A DNA stretch of 64,000 nucleotides, from assembly GCF_027172205.1 (NCBI RefSeq), contig NC_070611.1, positions 13,933,479-13,997,478 of the forward strand, written 5' to 3'. The stretch's first letter is position 1. Each line of letters starts with the position of its first letter. Below, one piece after another: positions 1 to 9,662 of the stretch. The DNA comes from Podarcis raffonei. Lineage: Eukaryota > Chordata > Lepidosauria > Squamata > Lacertidae. A model generated the notes under the pieces. It had not been told where the DNA came from. It saw only the letters and a program-made list of their open reading frames with translations, and made no database searches. A program made the translations under genes and the position numbers.

Positions 1-860
1 GATCAAAAACTGTTTATGTATGCAACTACTTCATCAAGGACATGGGATGCAGGTGGCACTGTGGGTTAAACCAGAGAGCCTAGGACTTGCCGATCAGAAG
101 GTCGGCGGTTCGAATCCCCATGACGGGGTGAGCTCCCGTTGTTCAGTCCCAGCTCCTGCCAACCTAGCAGTTCGAAAGCACATCAAAGTGCAAGTGGATA
201 AATAGGTACCGCTCCGGCGGGAAGGTAAACGGCGTTTCCATGTGCTGCTCTGGTTCGCCAGAAGCGGCTTAGTCATGCTGACCACATGACCCGGAAGCTG
301 TACACAGGCTCCCTCAGCCAATAAAGCGAGATGAGCGCCGCAAACCCAGAGTCGGTCATAACTGGACCTAATGGTCAGGGGTCCATTTACCTTTACCTTT
401 ACTTCATCAAGGACTCTTTTGGCCTCAAAATGGAAACAGCAAGAGATACCAACGTTAGAAGAGTGGAAGATGAAAATGATGGACCATGTGCAATTGGCGA
501 AACTCACCAGGGAAATCCGAAACCAACAGGATCAAGCTTTCCAAAAGGCCTGGAGTAAATTTATATTATATGTGGAAGAGCATTGTAATCAACTAACAAC
601 ACTTGCAGGGCTGTAAGAAGACTCGTAATGACAATGATTTGTACCCTTTTACTTTTATCTAAAAATTAAGAGATATGGAAAGAAAAATGTAAAGGGGAAG
701 ATTTATAAATGCTAGGATATAAAGATGAAAATTAGAAAACCAGGAAGCGGGAGGGAGGGAAGGTGAAGGACTCATGTGAGCAATATATAGAGTGAATAAT
801 AAGAATATGATTAAATGTAAAAAAAAAAATGGGAAAGCAATAAAATATTATAAAAAGAGT
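1..860 (+). mobile_element. L1 LINE, 3' part (ORF2 C-terminus and 3' UTR), split by a SINE
   Basis: When the SINE at 42-399 and one copy of its target duplication are set aside, the flanks read as one frame resembling the L1 ORF2 C-terminus (DQKLFMYATTSSRTLLASKW, then LEEWKMKMMDHVQLAKL), ending at a stop near 614. The same segment occurs in the L1 at 27386-27965 (LFVYATTTTRMLLAQRW). An A-rich 3' UTR follows and ends near 858 with ATAAAATATTATAAAAAG. The element runs off the left window edge, so its 5' extent is unknown. The still-readable frame suggests moderate age. Confidence 0.8.
42..399 (+). mobile_element. Sauria-type tRNA-derived SINE (full length) inserted in L1
   Basis: The head has a tRNA-like promoter with a readable B box (GGTTCGAATCCC at 109-120), followed by the conserved body (CCAACCTAGCAGTTCGAAAG; GACCCGGAAGCTG) and a TTTACCTTTACCTTT tail. 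A perfect 15-bp target duplication, TACTTCATCAAGGAC, lies at 27-41 and 400-414. The Sauria SINE tail is shared with Bov-B LINEs, which are taken to supply the retrotransposition machinery. The perfect duplication indicates a fairly recent insertion. Confidence 0.92.
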
Positions 861-977
861 CACATTTCTTTGAAGCAAACTACGAGCCAATGACAGGTGC
901 AGCCAGAGGCAAATGTTGACAGGGGAATGGATGTGACTCTTAACTTTGCACTGTTGGCTACATGCTAGCCATACAAA

Positions 978-1191
978 AGGAGAAGAAGAAGAGTTTGGAT
1001 TTGATATCCCACTTTATCACTACCCTGAGGAGTCTCAAAGTGGCTAATGTTCTCCTTTCCCTTCCTCCCCCACAACAAACACTCTGTGAAGTGAGTGAGG
1101 CTGAGAGACTTCAGAGAAGTGTGAGTAACCCAAGGTCACCCAGCAGCTGCATGTGGAGGAGCGGGGAAGCACTACACCACACTGGCTCTCT
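978..1191 (-). mobile_element. CORE-SINE (MIR-like), reverse orientation, internally deleted
   Basis: Read on the minus strand it carries the head AGAGAGCCAGTGTGGTGTAG, the CORE-like segment (GGTGACCTTGGGTTACTCACA) and the tail segment TTTGAGACTCC...GATATCAAATCCAAACTC followed by (CTT)n. It matches the copies at 29526-29975. About 45 bp between the head and the CORE, including the B box, are missing here. The tail resembles L2-type LINE ends. Confidence 0.8.
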
Positions 1192-1462
1192 ACAAAAGAA
1201 CACTTTAGTGTTAGATTCACACACACTTGATCCAGGCAAGCAAGAAGTTCAAGGACACAGTTCAAGGACACATTCTAGCTGGCAAAAACACTTGAAGACC
1301 GCATGGAGCGATGCTAGGTGTAGATGATCAAAGGAGAAGTACATGCCCTGGGCAGACTCCTGAGAAATATGTGAAGTGAGACCTTGAGTATGCTGAATTT
1401 TGACCTAAGAGGACCTGGTGCAAATTCTGGCTCAGCCATGAAGCTCATTAGGTGCTCATGGG

Positions 1463-1590
1463 CTAGAATCCAGGGCTTTTTTAAAGGCAGAACTCGCCAG
1501 AACTCAGTTCCGGCACCTCTCAAGTGGGCACCATGGCCATTATAACAGAAAAAGGGAGGCGTTCATGGCGAGTTCTGGCACCTCTTGTGG
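1463..1590. repeat. Fragment of a miniature DNA-transposon-like repeat
   Basis: Contains GCCAGAACTCAGTTCCGGCACCTC and, about 75 bp on, a second related block (GCGAGTTCTGGCACCTC). The inverse of this motif opens the repeat at 38552-38730 (AAAAGAGGTGCTGAAACTCACC). It probably belongs to a hAT-like miniature family but has no clear ends here. Confidence 0.4.
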
Positions 1591-2010
1591 GTATAGTATG
1601 GAAGAGATGTTGTCAAGACTTCTAGATGCTGCCTTGAGTTCCTTGGGGAAACGTCATGTAAAAAGTATTCATTGGTCAACAGTGCCTTGGCCCAGTATAC
1701 CTGAAGGAGCATCTCCACCCCCATCGTTAAGCCCGGACACTGAGGTCCAGCTCCGAAGGCCTTTTGGCGGTTCCCTCACTGTGAGATGCGAAGTTACAGG
1801 GAAGGCCTTCTCAGTAGTAGCGCCCGTCCTGCTGAATGCCCTCCTATCAGATGTCAAGCAAATAAAAAAACTATCTGACTTGTAGGAGACATCTGAAGGC
1901 AGACCTGTTATTGGATGCTTTTAATATTTGATGATTTATTTATTTTAATATTTTGCTGGAAGCTGCCCAGAGTGGTGGGGAAACCCAGCCAGATGGGCGG
2001 GGTATAAACA

Positions 2011-2059
<49 letters not shown>

Positions 2060-2070
2060 AATAATAATTT
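1565..2070 (+). mobile_element. CR1-group LINE 3' end with (TTA)n tail
   Basis: A 106-codon stretch ends in a CR1/L2-type ORF2 C-terminus (LRRPFGGSLTVRCEVTGKAFSVVAPVLLNALLSD). The family's usual AFSV-A-P-LWNALP block is recognisable with substitutions. It is followed by the 3' UTR signature ACATCTGAAGGCAG...CTGCCCAGAGTGGTGGGGAAACCCAGCCAGATGGGCGGGGTATAAACAA (positions about 1888-2018) and a (TTA)n microsatellite at 2018-2070. It is 5'-truncated, as usual for LINEs. Another copy in the window, on the opposite strand, is at 49500-49880. Confidence 0.85.
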
Positions 2071-2584
2071 TAGAAGATAGTGTTGTGCATTTAACTGTCC
2101 CTGTGCAAGAATCTTATGAAACATGTTAGACCAAATATGCTTTAGTCCTGTGACTTTTTTATATTTTATCTCCCTGTTCACTCATTCTTCTCTCCCTCCT
2201 TCCTCTGAAGCAGGAATCTCCAAACTTACTTCAGCATTTCGCTTGAGACAAAACATGGCGATGACTCTATCAGAAATATAGAATCCCTCCGTTGCTCAAG
2301 GGAGACATATGAGAACACATGCTTTTCAATGCTAGAACATGCTGAGCTATTTTACAAAAGGAAAGCGTGCAAGCCATATAAATCCTGGAAAGCTGTCCAG
2401 CTACTGGGATACAAAGCCAACCATGAGCAGATGTTTTTCCTCAATTTGGGTCTTCGTTTGGAAAAAGAGTGACAGCTGCATTTTCCCATTTTCTTTTATC
2501 TCAGCTATGAGTATTGCCTAAAGGTTACCAAACAGAAATCTTCTTTTTTTGAAAGACAACTATCGTCAGTTATCAGCCGCCCTC

Positions 2585-2587
<3 letters not shown>

Positions 2588-2624
<37 letters not shown>
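2588..2624. repeat. (CT)n microsatellite
   Basis: An uninterrupted run of about 18 CT units. It lies in otherwise unremarkable DNA (2071-3020) in which I see no gene. Confidence 0.95.
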
Positions 2625-2627
<3 letters not shown>

Positions 2628-3019
2628 GCATACGTATACACAGACATACACAAAAGTTGGCCAAAGTAGTGTAATATTATGGTGCTGAAACTGTGATAGA
2701 AACCCATGGACCCCAACCGCTCAATCTGTTGAAATGGAGAATATGGCATTGTATCGGGGATGAATTTGGTCCAGTGTGTTTGATTGCTATTTGCTTAAAT
2801 GTTTACTGACTGCTCTGGCATACAAATACTCCCGCTAGAAAACAAGTTGGACACCAGCTGCATTTTGCAGGCACTTTCAAAAGAGGGAAGAGCAGACCTT
2901 GTCCAAAATGTTCGACAGCTGCATCGTGATGGGCCTTGCTGTTTAACAGAATGGTGGCTTTGGAATGTACATTTCCCTCCTCTTTCTCTTTATCTCTCTC
3001 TTTTTTTATAAAAATAAAT

Positions 3020-3490
3020 AAATAAAATGAAGCTCCTCTCTCCGTAATTACACACCGCTAATCATACACTTGATATTCTATAGCAATTGGAAGCCGAAAA
3101 AATACCTGAGCACAGATTTCATCACTTGCTGTAGGTAACAACAGGCGTGATTATTAAACACCCTCAATGTGAAATATCCACAAGGCGCTTGCAAATGGGT
3201 TGCTGGTAATTTTAATTTAAAGTATTGTCGGATGATGAGGAATGTGTTTTAGTTTAAATGAAATTCTGCAGAAACCAATACCCAAATCAACACTTCGTTC
3301 CTGGCGTTAGGATTTATTGCACATCAGTGAGGTCCAGAACCTTTCATATATTCAGCTGGAGAAAATTTTTAAGGCATTATAATTTATCAGACGCCCTCCT
3401 CTGCCTGCACTGAGATAAATGCCTATAATTTGAGTTGATTATTAGAAGGGGGGACCCTGCAAACATTTACAGTTTATTGGTTTCCATGTA
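3020..3490. promoter_or_regulatory. Candidate conserved non-coding element (unproven)
   Basis: No coding frame or repeat motif is seen. The block is free of the dispersed repeats that fill the window and has many homeodomain-like cores: GTAATTAC near 3043, CTAATCAT, GGTAATTTTAATTTAAAG, GATTATTAG. This composition is typical of developmental enhancers in vertebrate gene deserts, but conservation cannot be tested here. Confidence 0.25.
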
Positions 3491-3703
3491 TTTATAGCCA
3501 AAAACACTTAAAAAGTGGGTGGGAGATGACAGAACCAAAACCAATGAATGAAAGGGAGTTTCACATATTAATGGAAGATATGCCTATCAATGGCTATTAA
3601 CCATGATGTTCCCACAATATGAGAGTTTCCTAAAGGCATCTGTTTAGTCACTGTGAGAGTAGGATACTAGACAAGAAAGACCTTAGCTCTGATCCTGCAG
3701 AAC

Positions 3704-4035
3704 GCTTAAAGATAAAGGTAATGATGACTCTGGGGTTGTGGCACTCATCTTGCTTTATTGGCCGAGGGAGCCGGTGTACAGCTTCCGGGTCATGTGGCCA
3801 GCATGACTAAGCCGCTTCTGGTGAAACCAGAGCAGCGCTTGGAAATGCTGTTTACCTTCCCACCAGAGCGGTACCTGTTTATCTACTTGCACTTTTTGGC
3901 GTGCTTTCGAACTGCTGGGTTGGCAGGAGCTGGGACCAAGCAATGGGAGCTCACCCCATTGCGGGGATTCAAACCGCGACCTTCCAATCAGCAAGCCCAA
4001 GGCTCAGTGGTTTAGACCACAGTTCCACCCACATC
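3704..4035 (-). mobile_element. Sauria-type SINE, reverse
   Basis: The minus-strand body matches the other copies (tail TTACCTTTATCTTTA, body GACCCGGAAGC, tRNA-like head near 3960-4035). CCTGCAGAAC occurs at 3694-3703 and 4036-4045 and is the likely 10-bp target duplication. The sequence is moderately diverged from the full-length copies. Confidence 0.88.
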
Positions 4036-4509
4036 CCTGCAGAACATATAGGTCTCTATATTCCATGTAGTAAGTGTTCAAGGTGCTGGGAAACATGGAT
4101 TCCCTGGGAGATACCTAACATTGAACTCTGGCATGGTGGAAGCCAAGTGCCCAGAGTCTCATTAGATGACAGGAGTAAGAAATTCCAGCCAGGCAGATTC
4201 TACCCAATTGTAGGATATGCCATTGCTAATCCTCTTCCCAGGCCCCTTTTGCTATGCTGATCCTGCCCTATGCCATTTTTTTACAACAGTTTACAAAGCC
4301 AATTGTTGCCCAATTGAAATAAGCCATAGTTCATGAGGAAAAGGCAAAATTCCCCCACTAACCATAGCCAGTTGAGGTTAATGCGGGGGGTGGGATCCTT
4401 CCTGGTCTTGTCAACCAGCGACCCAAATTGCAGTGCAAGGCTCTAGCTCAAGGGTGGGAAACTTGTGGGTCAAAATGTCCCCAAAGTCTCTTGGGCAAGG
4501 TCTTAAAGC

Positions 4510-4821
4510 ATGGGTAGACAAACTAAGGCCCAGGGGCTGGATCCGGCCCAATCGCCTTCTAAATCCGGCCTGCGGATGGTCTGGGAATCAGTGTGCTTTT
4601 ACATGAGTAGAATGTGTTTAAATATATCTCTGGGTTATTTTTGGGGCCTGCCTGGTGTTTTTACATGAGTAGAATGTGTGCTTTTATTTCAAATGCATCT
4701 CTGGGTTATTTTTTGGGCATAGGAATTCATTCATCCCCCCCCCAAAAAAAATAGCCTGGCCCCCCACAAGGTCTCAGGGACAGTGGACCGGCCCCCTGCT
4801 GAAAAAGCTTGCTGACCCCTG
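4510..4821 (-). mobile_element. hAT-like non-autonomous DNA transposon
   Basis: The ends are CATGGGTAGACAAACT and, inverted, CAGGGGTCAGCAAGC, matching the termini of the copy at 11456-11708. CTTAAAG directly abuts both ends, consistent with most of an 8-bp hAT target duplication. The inside has GGGGCTGGATCCGGCCC and GAGTAGAATGTGTG motifs, and the last is partly duplicated (about 4607-4680), so this copy is longer than its sibling. Confidence 0.8.
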
Positions 4822-4910
4822 CTTAAAGCCTCAGTCTTTTCACCCTCTCATGAGATCCTGTGGGATAGTCACCATCTCACACAACTTCACAAGAGCCAGT
4901 AGGAAGACAT

Positions 4911-5118
4911 GAAAAGGTAAAGGTACCCCTGCCCGTACAGGCCAGTCGTGTCCGACTCTAGGGTTGTGTGCCCATCTCACTTAAGAGGCCGGGGGCCAGC
5001 GCTGTCTGGAGACACTTCCTGGTCATGTGGCCAGCGTGACGAAGCTGCTCTGGCGAGCCAGCACCAGCGCAGCACACGGAAACGCCGTGGTTTTACCCAC
5101 AGCGCCACCCGCGTCCCT
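4911..5118 (-). mobile_element. Sauria-type SINE, reverse, large internal deletion
   Basis: The tail-side half (CCTGCCCGTACAGGCCAGTCGTG) and the last part of the head (GCGCCACCCGCGTCC) are joined at about 5090, losing some 150 bp including the B box. A 12-bp target duplication, GTAGGAAGACAT, lies at 4899-4910 and 5119-5130. The tail variant (CCCGTACGGGCAGG on the plus sense) marks the same subfamily as the copies at 7091 and 33531. Confidence 0.88.
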
Positions 5119-5130
5119 GTAGGAAGACAT

Positions 5131-5735
5131 AGTTGTTAGAATTGCTGCAAACAGAATCTGATCTGAACCTTGTGCGGAGTAGAAACAAATCTGTCCTCCA
5201 CAATGAGAATGAGTTTCAAAGTTTTACTGGAAACAGTTTTAAAATAGTTGCAAAACAAACATTGGCAAAATACAAAGTAACATATTGTTCTGTGGTCTAA
5301 TCTTCTTTTTGGTCCTTGAAACGCTTAAATAAACCTTCCTCTCTCTGGTTACAGAGAGAGATCCTTTGCAAGCATCTTGCTTCTTCATGATTACTAAACC
5401 GAGTTTTTACTGCTGCAGGCTCCAATGACTGACGGAGACATTGAGTTCTCAGATTTCCTGCTGAAGAGAGATCTCTGCTTGGCCTCAGGTTTCCAGAGAT
5501 GAATCATCAATTCACTTAAACCCTTAAATAGAAACGTTCACCCCTTTCCTTTCTGCATTTGTCAGAGACAAAACTCTCTTGTCTAATGCAAACTGCCATG
5601 CATAACATTTTAAATACAATGCTGACAAACATCACACTCTATGCATATTAAACTTATATCTTTAACTGTAACTCCATTTCCGCACCACCTTCTGGGACCA
5701 CGTATCACTCGGCAAAGTCACCCCTGTACAGCCGC
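5131..5735. other. Non-coding stretch, possible old LTR-like sequence
   Basis: No open frame of note and no recognised SINE or LINE. It contains TTAAATAAACC near 5327 and purine-pyrimidine asymmetry reminiscent of LTR sequence, and starts near a TGTTAG. Ends and duplications are not recognisable, so assignment is only a suggestion. Confidence 0.2.
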
Positions 5736-5739
5736 ACCC

Positions 5740-6070
5740 TGGAACAAGGCCATAAGCATGCAAATTAGATAATTTATGCAAAGAAAAATCTACTTTGTAT
5801 ATTTAATTCCTAGAATAAGATTGGGGTCTTCAAACTCCAGAAGATTAGATTATTTTAATGCAGTCGGGGGGTGATGACAGCTCACTAGATTTGCCTCTGG
5901 AATGCTTAGGCTAAATAGGAGCCCCATTTTTAAAGGGATTGCATCTTTGCATTCTGTAGTGAGAGTATCAGGATGTTCTGCTTTCCAGAGTCTCTGCAGT
6001 GCAGAAGTGTAGAGATGAAATGCTAATACTAATATAGCTTTACACTTTGAATTACCTAGTGTTTCCCCCT
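5740..6070. promoter_or_regulatory. Candidate conserved non-coding element with octamer motifs
   Basis: The segment 5756-5785 holds ATGCAAAT overlapping an ATTAGATAATT core and a second TTATGCAAAG, a dense POU/homeodomain-like cluster. No repeat or coding signature. Function is inferred from motif density only. Confidence 0.22.
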
Positions 6071-6353
6071 ATATGTTTCCTCTCTTTTTTAATAATGAAA
6101 CAAAAACTGGCAAGGATGGAGAGTCTGTAACCAGAATAATGAGAAACAGCTTATAGATTCAGATCCTACCCTGGCAGGATTGCAGTGCACAACATAAACA
6201 AATAAAGTGATTACAAGAGTGCTACTTATCCATAAACTAGCTGTAAACAAATGGGCTTAGAAAACCCTGATGCAGCCAGTTATGAGCAAGCATATGAATA
6301 AATGAATGATTGAAAATCCAATCTAATCCAATTCAAGCACTTGTATCGCATTC

Positions 6354-6372
6354 TTCGGGGAAGGTCCCCGAA
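6354..6372. other. Short perfect inverted repeat (8-bp stem, 3-nt loop)
   Basis: TTCGGGGA and TCCCCGAA face each other across three bases. It lies in a stretch (6300-6730) where I see no gene; nothing else marks it as a terminator or RNA. Confidence 0.5.
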
Positions 6373-6768
6373 GGCACGACCAAAAATAGAGAAACTACTG
6401 ACGAGAGAAAGCTATAAAAATTATTTCAATCTCGACGTAACTCTCCCAGTCAAACTCAGACTGCCAAATATATAAGGAGGCTTGGGCATCTGAGAATTCT
6501 GAAATGTTTAGCCAAAATGAGGAGATTACTAAAGCTGCAATCACCAGTGTATTTATGTGGAAGCGAGCCCCACCGAAATTGAGAGGAATTTCTTCCCAGC
6601 GAGATCAGATTAAGGCAGGGGCTAACTAACCGTCTCACAGGCCCCACCAGTGTTCAGGACTCACACCTGAAGTTTCACCCACCAGCTCTTACAGCACAGA
6701 ATTTTCTTCCTGCCATGTCTAATAAGAGCTTTCCCTTTTCTGCTTTACTGATCATGCCCATAAAAAGC

Positions 6769-6772
<4 letters not shown>

Positions 6773-6817
<45 letters not shown>
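6773..6817. repeat. (GA)n microsatellite
   Basis: An uninterrupted run of about 22 GA units. Confidence 0.95.
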
Positions 6818-6819
<2 letters not shown>

Positions 6820-6833
6820 TAAACTTTCCTCTC

Positions 6834-7485
6834 ACAGACCCTCTAAGTGTCCCTATTTTCCAGGGACAGACCTGGATTAACAGAAATCATCCCGGTTTCT
6901 GATTTGATCCCAGGACATCCCGCTTTTCCTTAGGCTGCCCCTATTTTCATCAAAGACATGTTGGAGGATATGGAGTTATGCAACTGCTAAGCCAAGGAGA
7001 TAAGTAACTTCAGAAGACCTCTGAATGCTGCCCTGTATGGGGAAGTTTTCTAATGTGTCATGTTTTAGTATGTTTTTATATATGTTGGAAAAAGCCTCAG
7101 TGCCTAGGGCTTGCCGATCGAAAGGTCGGCGGTTCGAATCCCCACGGCAGGGTGCGCTCCCACTGCTCGGTCCCAGCGCCTGCCAACCTAGCAGTTCGAA
7201 AGCACCCCCCGGGTGCAAGTAGATAAATAGGGACCGCTTACTGGCAGGAAGGTAAACGGTGTTTCCGTGTGCTGCGCTGGCTCGCCAGAGCAGCGATGTC
7301 ACGCTGGCCACGTGACCCGGAAGTGTCTCCGTACAACGCTGGCCCCCGGCTTCTTGAGTGAGATGGGCACACAACCCTAGAGTCGGGCACGACTGGCCCG
7401 TACGGGCAGGGGTACCTTTACCTTTACCTTTATATATGTTGGAAGCAGCCTAGAGTGGCAGAGGGTATTATCTCAAAGTGCACTG
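6834..7485 (+). mobile_element. Composite repeat copy A: DNA-transposon-like end joined to LINE 3' end, split by a SINE
   Basis: The left part starts ACCCTCTAAGTGTCCCTATTTTCC (6837 on) and runs to TGTTGGAGGATATGG. It then passes, through GAGTTATGCAAC and AAGCCAAGGAGATAAGTAAC, into the 3' part of a CR1-group LINE (CTGCCCTGTATGGGGAAG, ATATATGTTGGAAGCAGCC). The same junction recurs at 21557, 50706 and 56028. The right-hand copy of the transposon end is absent here. The SINE at 7091-7428 interrupts the LINE part. Confidence 0.75.
7091..7428 (+). mobile_element. Sauria-type SINE, 5'-truncated, inserted in the composite repeat
   Basis: Begins at AAAGCCTCAGTGCCTAGG, lacking the first roughly 25 bp of the tRNA-like head but keeping the B box (GGTTCGAATCCCC at 7131-7143). 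The subfamily has GGTGCGCTCCC and CCCGTACGGGCAGGGGTACC. A perfect 16-bp target duplication, TTTATATATGTTGGAA, is at 7075-7090 and 7429-7444. Confidence 0.92.
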
Positions 7486-7666
7486 CCCATAAATGGATCT
7501 GGTGATCTTCCAGACCATTTTAAATAAACAGCATTCATTCATATTCATTCATTCAACTAGTTTTTTAACAAATAAAAGTTGGGCTGATTATATGGAAAGT
7601 GAACAATGTCAAAGGGAGAGCCAGCCGTTTCACCTCTCTCTGCCCCTTCTACTTAAGGATGCTCCA

Positions 7667-7772
7667 TCATAGAATTGTAGAGTTGGAAGGGACCCTGAGG
7701 ATCATCTAGTCCAACCCCCTGCAATGCAGGAATATGCAGATGTCCCATATGGGGATCAAATCTGCAACCTTG
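7667..7772 (-). mobile_element. CR1 LINE 3' terminal fragment, reverse
   Basis: Reads ATCATAGAATTGTAGAGTTGG then GGGACCCTGAGGATCATCTAGTCCAACCCCCTGCAATGCAGG, the reverse complement of the well-known CR1 3' end with its ATTCTATGAT tail. A second copy is at 45766-45860. Confidence 0.85.
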
Positions 7773-7774
7773 GC

Positions 7775-7877
7775 ATTATTCTTGATGTTTTTATGATGTT
7801 TTTAGATATGCTGTAAGCCGTCCAGAGTAACTGGGGAAACCTTACCAGATGTGCTGGGTATAAATAATAATAAAATC

Positions 7878-7908
<31 letters not shown>
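7775..7908 (+). mobile_element. CR1-group LINE 3' tail with (AATC)n
   Basis: The diverged 3' UTR signature (GTAAGCCGTCCAGAGTAACTGGGGAAACC, GGGTATAAATAATAATAAAA) is followed by an (AATC)n run at about 7876-7908. It is a short 5'-truncated copy of the same family as 1565-2070. Confidence 0.75.
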
Positions 7909-7910
<2 letters not shown>

Positions 7911-8228
7911 CCCCACACTCTAACAAACTCAGCTATAATGAAAACCCATGTTCAAAGTGCAGATATACAATAACAATGTGAGGTTGGGAGTAGAATGGTT
8001 TCAGATTTTGCTCTTTGGATGCTGTAGAACTAGGTCATGGGTGGGGAAGCCATGACCCTCCATATGTTGTTTGACTCCAAAGGCTTAACAGACTCAGCCA
8101 GCCTGCTGAATGGTCATGGATAGTGGGCATTGTAGCCCAATGATATCTGGCAGAACAGAGGCTCCCCAGTACTGCACTAGGCACTCCTTTCCAAGGCTTC
8201 CCAGGTTCCCATGTTTGCCTCCTAGTCT

Positions 8229-8594
8229 CACATGCGGGTGGCACTGTGGTCTAAACCACAGAGCCTCTTGGGCTTGTCTATCAGAAGGTTGGCAGTTTGA
8301 ATCCCCGCAACTGGGTGAGCTCCCGTTGCTCAATCCCTGCTCCTGCCAACCTAGCAGTTCAAAAGCACGTCAAAGTGAAAGTAGATAAATAGGGACCGCT
8401 CCGGTGGCAAGGTAAATGGCATTTCCATGCACTGTTCTGGTTCGCCAGAAGTGGCTTAGTCATGCTGGCCACATGACCCGGAAGCTGTCTGTGGTCAAGC
8501 GCCGGCTCCCTCGGCCTATAGAGTGAGATGAGCGTGCAACCCCAGAGTTGTCCGTGACTGGACCTAACAGTCAGGGGGTACCTTTACCTTTTCC
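8229..8594 (+). mobile_element. Sauria-type SINE
   Basis: Full-length organisation: head ATGCGGGTGGCACTGTGG, body CCAACCTAGCAGTTCAAAAG, GACCCGGAAGCTGTC, tail GGTACCTTTACCTTTTCC. There is a short insertion near 8490 (GTGGTCAAGCGC) relative to the others. Target duplications are not clear. Confidence 0.9.
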
Positions 8595-8599
8595 TCATA

Positions 8600-9655
8600 G
8601 AGAACCCATATACAGAACTCAGCATCAATATAAAGGCTCACCAAGCCACCTCCAAATGTTGATTTCATCAAACACTGGAAGGCTAAGGGCAAGCACACAC
8701 TGCCCTGAAGACAGATTTAATATAAGCCCAGATACTAACCTGACAAAACAAGAGACGAAACACTGACCCTGAAATGTCAGGATCAAGCTGGGGTTGAGTG
8801 GGCAAGCAAGGCAGATATTTTGAGTTTCAGAGTGCAGAGATTTTAACAAGATGATCTATTTAAGACCTAGTGTACATACAAGAAGCAGAGTCTTGCTCTT
8901 GTATTTGCTCAGTGGACAAGTCAACGAACAAAAACTGGGTTTGCCAGGAATCTCCCAAGAGAGATGCAGGGTTATTTTAAACCCATCTTCGTGGTAATGG
9001 ATTTCCACTGACATTTTTTTTTATCTCCCGCCAAAACTTTAACAGCTCTATATACCAGTGAGTGAACTGTTCACAGCCCTGCACAATTTGTAACAGAAGC
9101 TTAAACCAGAAGGCAACATTCCCCAAAAGATAGCCCATCATGGCACACATCTTGTTTTTCATGCCCATTCTCTGGGATGGACAGTGGCTGCATTGCAGGA
9201 AGGTGAAAAATCAATAAGAGTTTAATACAGAAAATGTGTGGCTGTTGTAGGAATTACACACCAAGGACTCCCATTTTCCAGTGGGCTGATAGGAGTTTGA
9301 GTCCAGGGGATCCCAGGGTTGCCATACTTGAATTACGTGATACACTGCATGAATTTAATTGATCTCTGACTTAATAGATGCACCTTGGGGCTGATTCAAA
9401 CATGCACATGCTCACTTGAAACACTTGATAAAGGGTGGATCTACACACAGGGGAGGAAACGCTATAAGTAAGTCAGAAATCAAATCATAATAACAAAAGG
9501 GAGGGAAATGCTATGGAAAGTCACAAAGATTTCTCTCCCCCTCTCCAGCGCCATTTGGTGTCGCATGTTTATAACACATTCAAAAAGCTGTTTTTTGTAC
9601 TAATGTAGCTGAGCCCAAAGTTAACTGCTAAAAGTGTACCACAGCAAGCTGCCAA
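8600..9655. other. Stretch without recognised gene or repeat
   Basis: Only short chance open frames; no repeat signature that I recognise. Confidence 0.4.
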
Positions 9656-9662
9656 TGGGAAT

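Noticed and set aside
42-120. True tRNA genes, suggested by B boxes (GGTTCGAATCCC) here and at 7131, 12598, 33594 and 47166
   Set aside because: They are heads of SINEs: no complete cloverleaf, and each continues into the SINE body and tail.
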